Shown here: in pieces, positions 11,595 through 14,720 of the stretch
How positions within the stretch are numbered: the stretch's first letter is position 1
How the letters are laid out: each line of letters opens with the position of its first letter
DNA from: Clostridiales bacterium
GTDB taxonomy: Bacteria > Bacillota > Clostridia > Oscillospirales > Oscillospiraceae
Reading direction: 5' to 3'
Assembly: GCA_021200895.1 (NCBI GenBank)
Contig: JAJQFX010000126.1
Span: 1-14,720, forward strand
Length of the DNA: 14,720 nt
Notes under the pieces: model-generated
What the model was told of the DNA's origin: nothing
What the model saw: only the letters and a program-made list of their open reading frames with translations
Database searches by the model: none
Position numbers and translations under genes: made by a program

Positions 11595-14222
11595 ATGAGC
11601 AAGAAATTCGTCTATCTGTTCTCTGAGGGCAACAAGGATATGCGGGAGCTGCTGGGCGGCAAAGGCGCCAACCTGGCGGAGATGACCAACGCCGGTATGC
11701 CCGTCCCCAAGGGCTTCACCATCACCACGGAAGCCTGCACCCAGTACTATGAGGACGGCAGAGCCATCAACGCCGACATCCAGCAGGAGATTCTGGACAA
11801 ACTGACCATCCTGGAGGAGCAGGACGCCAAGCGCTTTGGCGACCCGGAGAACCCCCTGCTGGTCTCCGTCCGTTCCGGCGCCCGGGCCTCCATGCCCGGC
11901 ATGATGGACACCATCCTGAGCCTGGGCATCAATGACACCGTGGCCCAGGGCCTGGTGAAGCTGACCAACAACCCCCGCTTTGTATATGACTCCTACCGCC
12001 GGTTCATTCAGATGTTCTCCGACGTGGTGATGGAGCTGGACAAGCGCAGCTTTGAGCGCATCATTGACGAGGTGAAGGCCAAGCGGGGCGTGGCGCTGGA
12101 CAGCGAGCTCACCGCCGAGGATATGCAGGAGCTGGTAGCCCGGTTTAAGGAGTATTACCGCTCCCAGAAGGGGGAGGACTTCCCCCAGGAGCCCAAGGTG
12201 CAGCTGATGGAGGCCGTCCAGGCCGTGTTCCGCAGCTGGGACAACCCCCGCGCCCAGGTGTACCGCGCCATGAACGACATCCCCGCCGACTGGGGCACCG
12301 CCGTCAACGTGCAGACCATGGTGTTCGGCAACTGGGGCGACGACTCCGGCACCGGCGTGGCCTTTACCCGGAACCCCACCACCGGCGAGAAGGAGCTGTA
12401 CGGCGACTTCCTGATGAACGCCCAGGGCGAGGACGTGGTGGCCGGCATCCGCCGCACCTCCGACATCTCCGAGCTGAAAAAGGTGAACCCCGCCGTCTAT
12501 GAGGAGTTTGTGGACATCGCCACCCGGCTGGAGAACCACTACCGGGATATGCAGGACATGGAGTTCACCATCGAGCGGGGCCACCTCTATATGCTCCAGA
12601 CCCGGAACGGCAAGCGCACCCCCGGCGCGGCGCTGAAAATCGCCGTCGCCCTGGTGAAGGAGGGCATGATTTCCGAGCAGGAGGCTCTGATGATGCTGGA
12701 GCCGGAGAGCCTGGACGCCGTGCTGCATGACAACTTTACCAAGGACGCCCTGGCCCAGGCGACCCCCATCGCCACCGGCGTTCCCGCCTCCCCCGGCGCA
12801 GGCTGCGGCGCGGCCTACTTCACCGCTGAGGACTGCGAGGCCAACGCCAAGAACGGCCCCGTGGTGCTGGTGCGCCAGGAGACCTCCACAGAGGACATCG
12901 TGGGTATGCAGGTGTCCGAGGGCGTGCTGACCGCTCACGGCGGCCGTGCCTCCCACGCCGCCGTGGTGGCCCGTGGCATGGGCCGCTGCTGCGTGGCCGG
13001 CGTGGCCGAGCTGGTGGTGGACGAGGACCAAGACCGCCGTACTGGGCGGCGTCACCATCCACGAGGGCGACTTCCTCTCCCTGGACGGCAGCACCGGCAA
13101 CGTCTACCTGGGCAAGCTGGCCACCGAGGAGGCCAGCATCTCCGGCGACTTCGCCACCATCATGGAGTGGTCTGATAAATACCGTCAGATGTCCGTCCGC
13201 ACCAATGCCGACAACGCCCATGACGCGGGGGTGGCCCTGCACTTCGGCGCGGAGGGCGTGGGCCTGACCCGTACCGAGCATATGTTCTTCGCGGAGGACC
13301 GTATCCCCGCCGTGCGGGAGATGATTGTGGCCTCCACCGCCGAGCAGCGGAAGAAGGCGCTGGACAAGATTCTGCCCATGCAGCGGGGCGACTTTGAGGG
13401 CATCTTCAAGGCTATGAAGGGCCTGCCCGTCACCATCCGCCTGCTGGATCCCCCGCTCCATGAGTTCCTGCCCAAGGAGAAGGAGGACATCGCCGCCCTG
13501 GCCGAGACCATGGGCATGACCTTTGACGAGCTGAACGCCGTGGTGGTCAGCCTCCAGGAGGTCAACCCCATGATGGGCCTTCGCGGCTGCCGCCTGCCCA
13601 TCAAGTATAACGAAATCGCCGAAATGCAGACCCAGGCCATCATTGAAGCGGCCCTGAACGTCTATCAGGAGACCGGCGCCAAGGTCATCCCCGAAATCAT
13701 GATTCCCCTGGTGGCCTCCAAGAGCGAGGTGAAGTACGTCAAGGGCATCATCACCGCCGTGGCGGACAAAATCATCGCAGAGTCCGGCGTGGAGCTGCCC
13801 TATGAGGTGGGCACCATGATCGAGCTGCCCCGTGCCGCCCTGGCCGCTGACCGCATCGCTGAGGAAGCGGAGTTCTTCTGCTTCGGCACCAACGACCTGA
13901 CCCAGATGACCTGGGGCTTCAGCCGGGACGACTCCGGCAAGTTCCTGGGCGACTACCTAGACAAGAAGCTGCTGGAGCATGACCCCTTCCAGCGGCTGGA
14001 CCGCCGGGGCGTGGGCCGTCTGATGAAGATTGCCGTGGACTATGGCCGTGAGGTGCGCCCCAATATGCACATGGGCATCTGCGGCGAGCATGGCGGCGAC
14101 CCCACCTCCATCAGGTTCTGCCATGACATCGGCCTGACCTACGTCTCCTGCAGCCCCTTCCGGGTGCCCATCGCCCGGCTGGCTGCCGCTCAGGCCGCCA
14201 TCAAGAACCCCCCCCCCGCTGA
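11595..14222 (+). pseudogene. ppdK: Pyruvate, phosphate dikinase, reading frame broken by a one-base frameshift
   Basis: PPDK interconverts pyruvate, ATP and phosphate with PEP, AMP and PPi, a glycolysis/gluconeogenesis step in many anaerobes. From ATG 11595 (GGAG 9 bases before) the frame reads LLGGKGANLAEM, PGMMDTILSLG and LYMLQTRNGKRT (ATP-grasp part), then the phosphohistidine segment GRASHAAVVARGMG (His454). After GAC (13026-13028) one extra C shifts the frame. Resuming at 13030 gives KTAVLGGV, NPMMGLRGCRL and the PEP-domain motif MGICGEHGG (Cys829), ending AAAQAAIKN. Rejoined, it is ~875 residues, the normal length. As written, the N-terminal frame runs out of phase to 13175. The C-terminal frame passes a run of 10 C (14208-14217) and continues to 14526, through a terminator. 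One more C (or two fewer) would give the TGA at 14220-14222. It may be real decay or sequence error; the protein is otherwise well conserved. Confidence 0.93.
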
Positions 14223-14247
14223 GCGTGGGGCTCCTGGCGCATCCCAT

Positions 14248-14289
14248 AAAAAAAACAGCAAAGCCCGGTTCCCAGGAACCGGGCTTTGC
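14248..14289 (-). terminator. Terminator between ppdK and the small minus-strand gene
   Basis: A 14-bp stem (GCAAAGCCCGGTTC at 14258-14271 with 14276-14289) has a CCAG loop. On the minus strand it is followed by TG and eight T (14255-14248), a strong terminator for the 35-codon gene, whose stop is adjacent. On the plus strand no U run follows, so it would act only weakly for ppdK. Confidence 0.9.
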
Positions 14290-14397
14290 CTATCGGTCGC
14301 TGACGGTGGGCACGTCAGAATGGGCATAGATCAGGTCGTCCAAATCCTGCTCCCGCTTCGGCTCCGGCGTCTGCCGGGGCCTCTCTTTCTCGCTCAA
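14290..14397 (-). CDS. Hypothetical 35-residue hydrophilic protein
   Basis: The frame starts at TTG 14397, six bases after GGGAGGG (14404-14410), and stops with TAG at 14290-14292, directly before the strong minus-strand terminator. The peptide is charged and probably disordered at first (MSEKERPRQTPEPKREQ), then acidic and more ordered (DLDDLIYAHSDVPTVSDR). No membrane or catalytic motif is visible and I do not recognise it. An in-frame ATG at 14412 would add five residues (MGGNR) but would place the ribosome site inside the gene. No clear promoter is seen. Evidence is the ribosome site plus the terminator. Confidence 0.55.
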   Translation of the reverse strand: MSEKERPRQTPEPKREQDLDDLIYAHSDVPTVSDR

Positions 14398-14576
14398 ACG
14401 GTTCCCTCCCATGCCGGGGCCGCCGGGGCGGCTCCCAGAGAATACCCACTATTCTATGCCTGGAGGCGGGAGAAGATGCGCGAAGTCCGGGGGCTGCGTA
14501 AAATTTCTGTGCCAGGAAATCTCTGAATAAATGCGCAGGAGCGAGTTGCGGCAAATTTTTTGCGTTGGGTATAACA

Positions 14577-14610
14577 AAACCCCCGCTCAGCGTCTGCTGA
14601 GCGGGGGTTT
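14577..14610 (-). terminator. Terminator of the rRNA operon
   Basis: A perfect 15-bp stem (14577-14591 with 14596-14610) with a GTCT loop lies 5 bases past the 5S 3' end. The minus strand continues TTTTGTTAT. The 164 bases between this and the small gene (14413-14576) show no feature that I can support. Confidence 0.9.
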
Positions 14611-14615
14611 ATGTA

Positions 14616-14720
<105 letters not shown>

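Noticed and set aside
14223..14526. C-terminal extension of the ppdK frame
   Set aside because: It passes through the 14258-14289 terminator, has no resemblance to the family and is antisense to the small gene. It depends only on the length of the C run.

Overview
The window looks like chromosomal DNA of an anaerobic, GC-rich Clostridia member, most likely of the Oscillospiraceae type (Flavonifractor, Lawsonibacter and Intestinimonas are the comparison I have in mind). This is inferred from two classical Firmicutes neighbourhoods (gdpP-rplI-dnaB and tilS-hpt-ftsH), a clostridial-type pyruvate, phosphate dikinase, strong AGGAGG ribosome sites and sigma-A promoters. No tool-based taxonomy was possible.

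Layout, left to right. (1) A plus-strand XRE-type regulator with one membrane segment (183-806) ends at a hairpin shared with the convergent minus-strand cluster. (2) A minus-strand housekeeping run reads right to left: dnaB (replicative helicase), tilS (tRNA-Ile lysidine synthetase), a small three-helix membrane protein, hpt (purine salvage) and ftsH (membrane AAA protease). It has its own promoter in front of dnaB. (3) Between dnaB and rplI lies a roughly 600 bp island. It holds two ~124 bp direct repeats, each with a consensus minus-strand promoter and a short RNA ending in a U-tract terminator. Repeat B overlaps the 3' end of a plus-strand 27-residue hydrophobic peptide with a KKK tail. 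This has the architecture of a type I toxin-antitoxin locus (TxpA/RatA-like). Repeat A looks like a second antisense RNA with a degenerate or shortened peptide. (4) rplI (ribosomal protein L9) and gdpP (cyclic-di-AMP phosphodiesterase) follow on the minus strand with their own promoter. (5) Divergently, a plus-strand alanine-racemase-fold gene has a textbook promoter but lacks the PLP-binding lysine. (6) ppdK has a long, structured leader and is broken by a one-base frameshift near 13028, with a second reading-frame problem at a run of 10 C at its 3' end. (7) A 35-codon minus-strand gene ends at a strong terminator. (8) The 3' part of a minus-strand 5S rRNA with its terminator closes the window, so an rRNA operon lies just to the right.

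The main housekeeping genes serve replication, translation, tRNA modification, nucleotide salvage, c-di-AMP turnover, membrane proteolysis and PPi-linked glycolysis. The points of most interest are the tandem type I toxin-antitoxin-like island and the lysine-less alanine-racemase homologue. Several starts are non-ATG (ftsH, gdpP and the 35-codon gene use TTG; the racemase homologue uses GTG). They were chosen from ribosome-site spacing and, for the racemase homologue, from promoter position.
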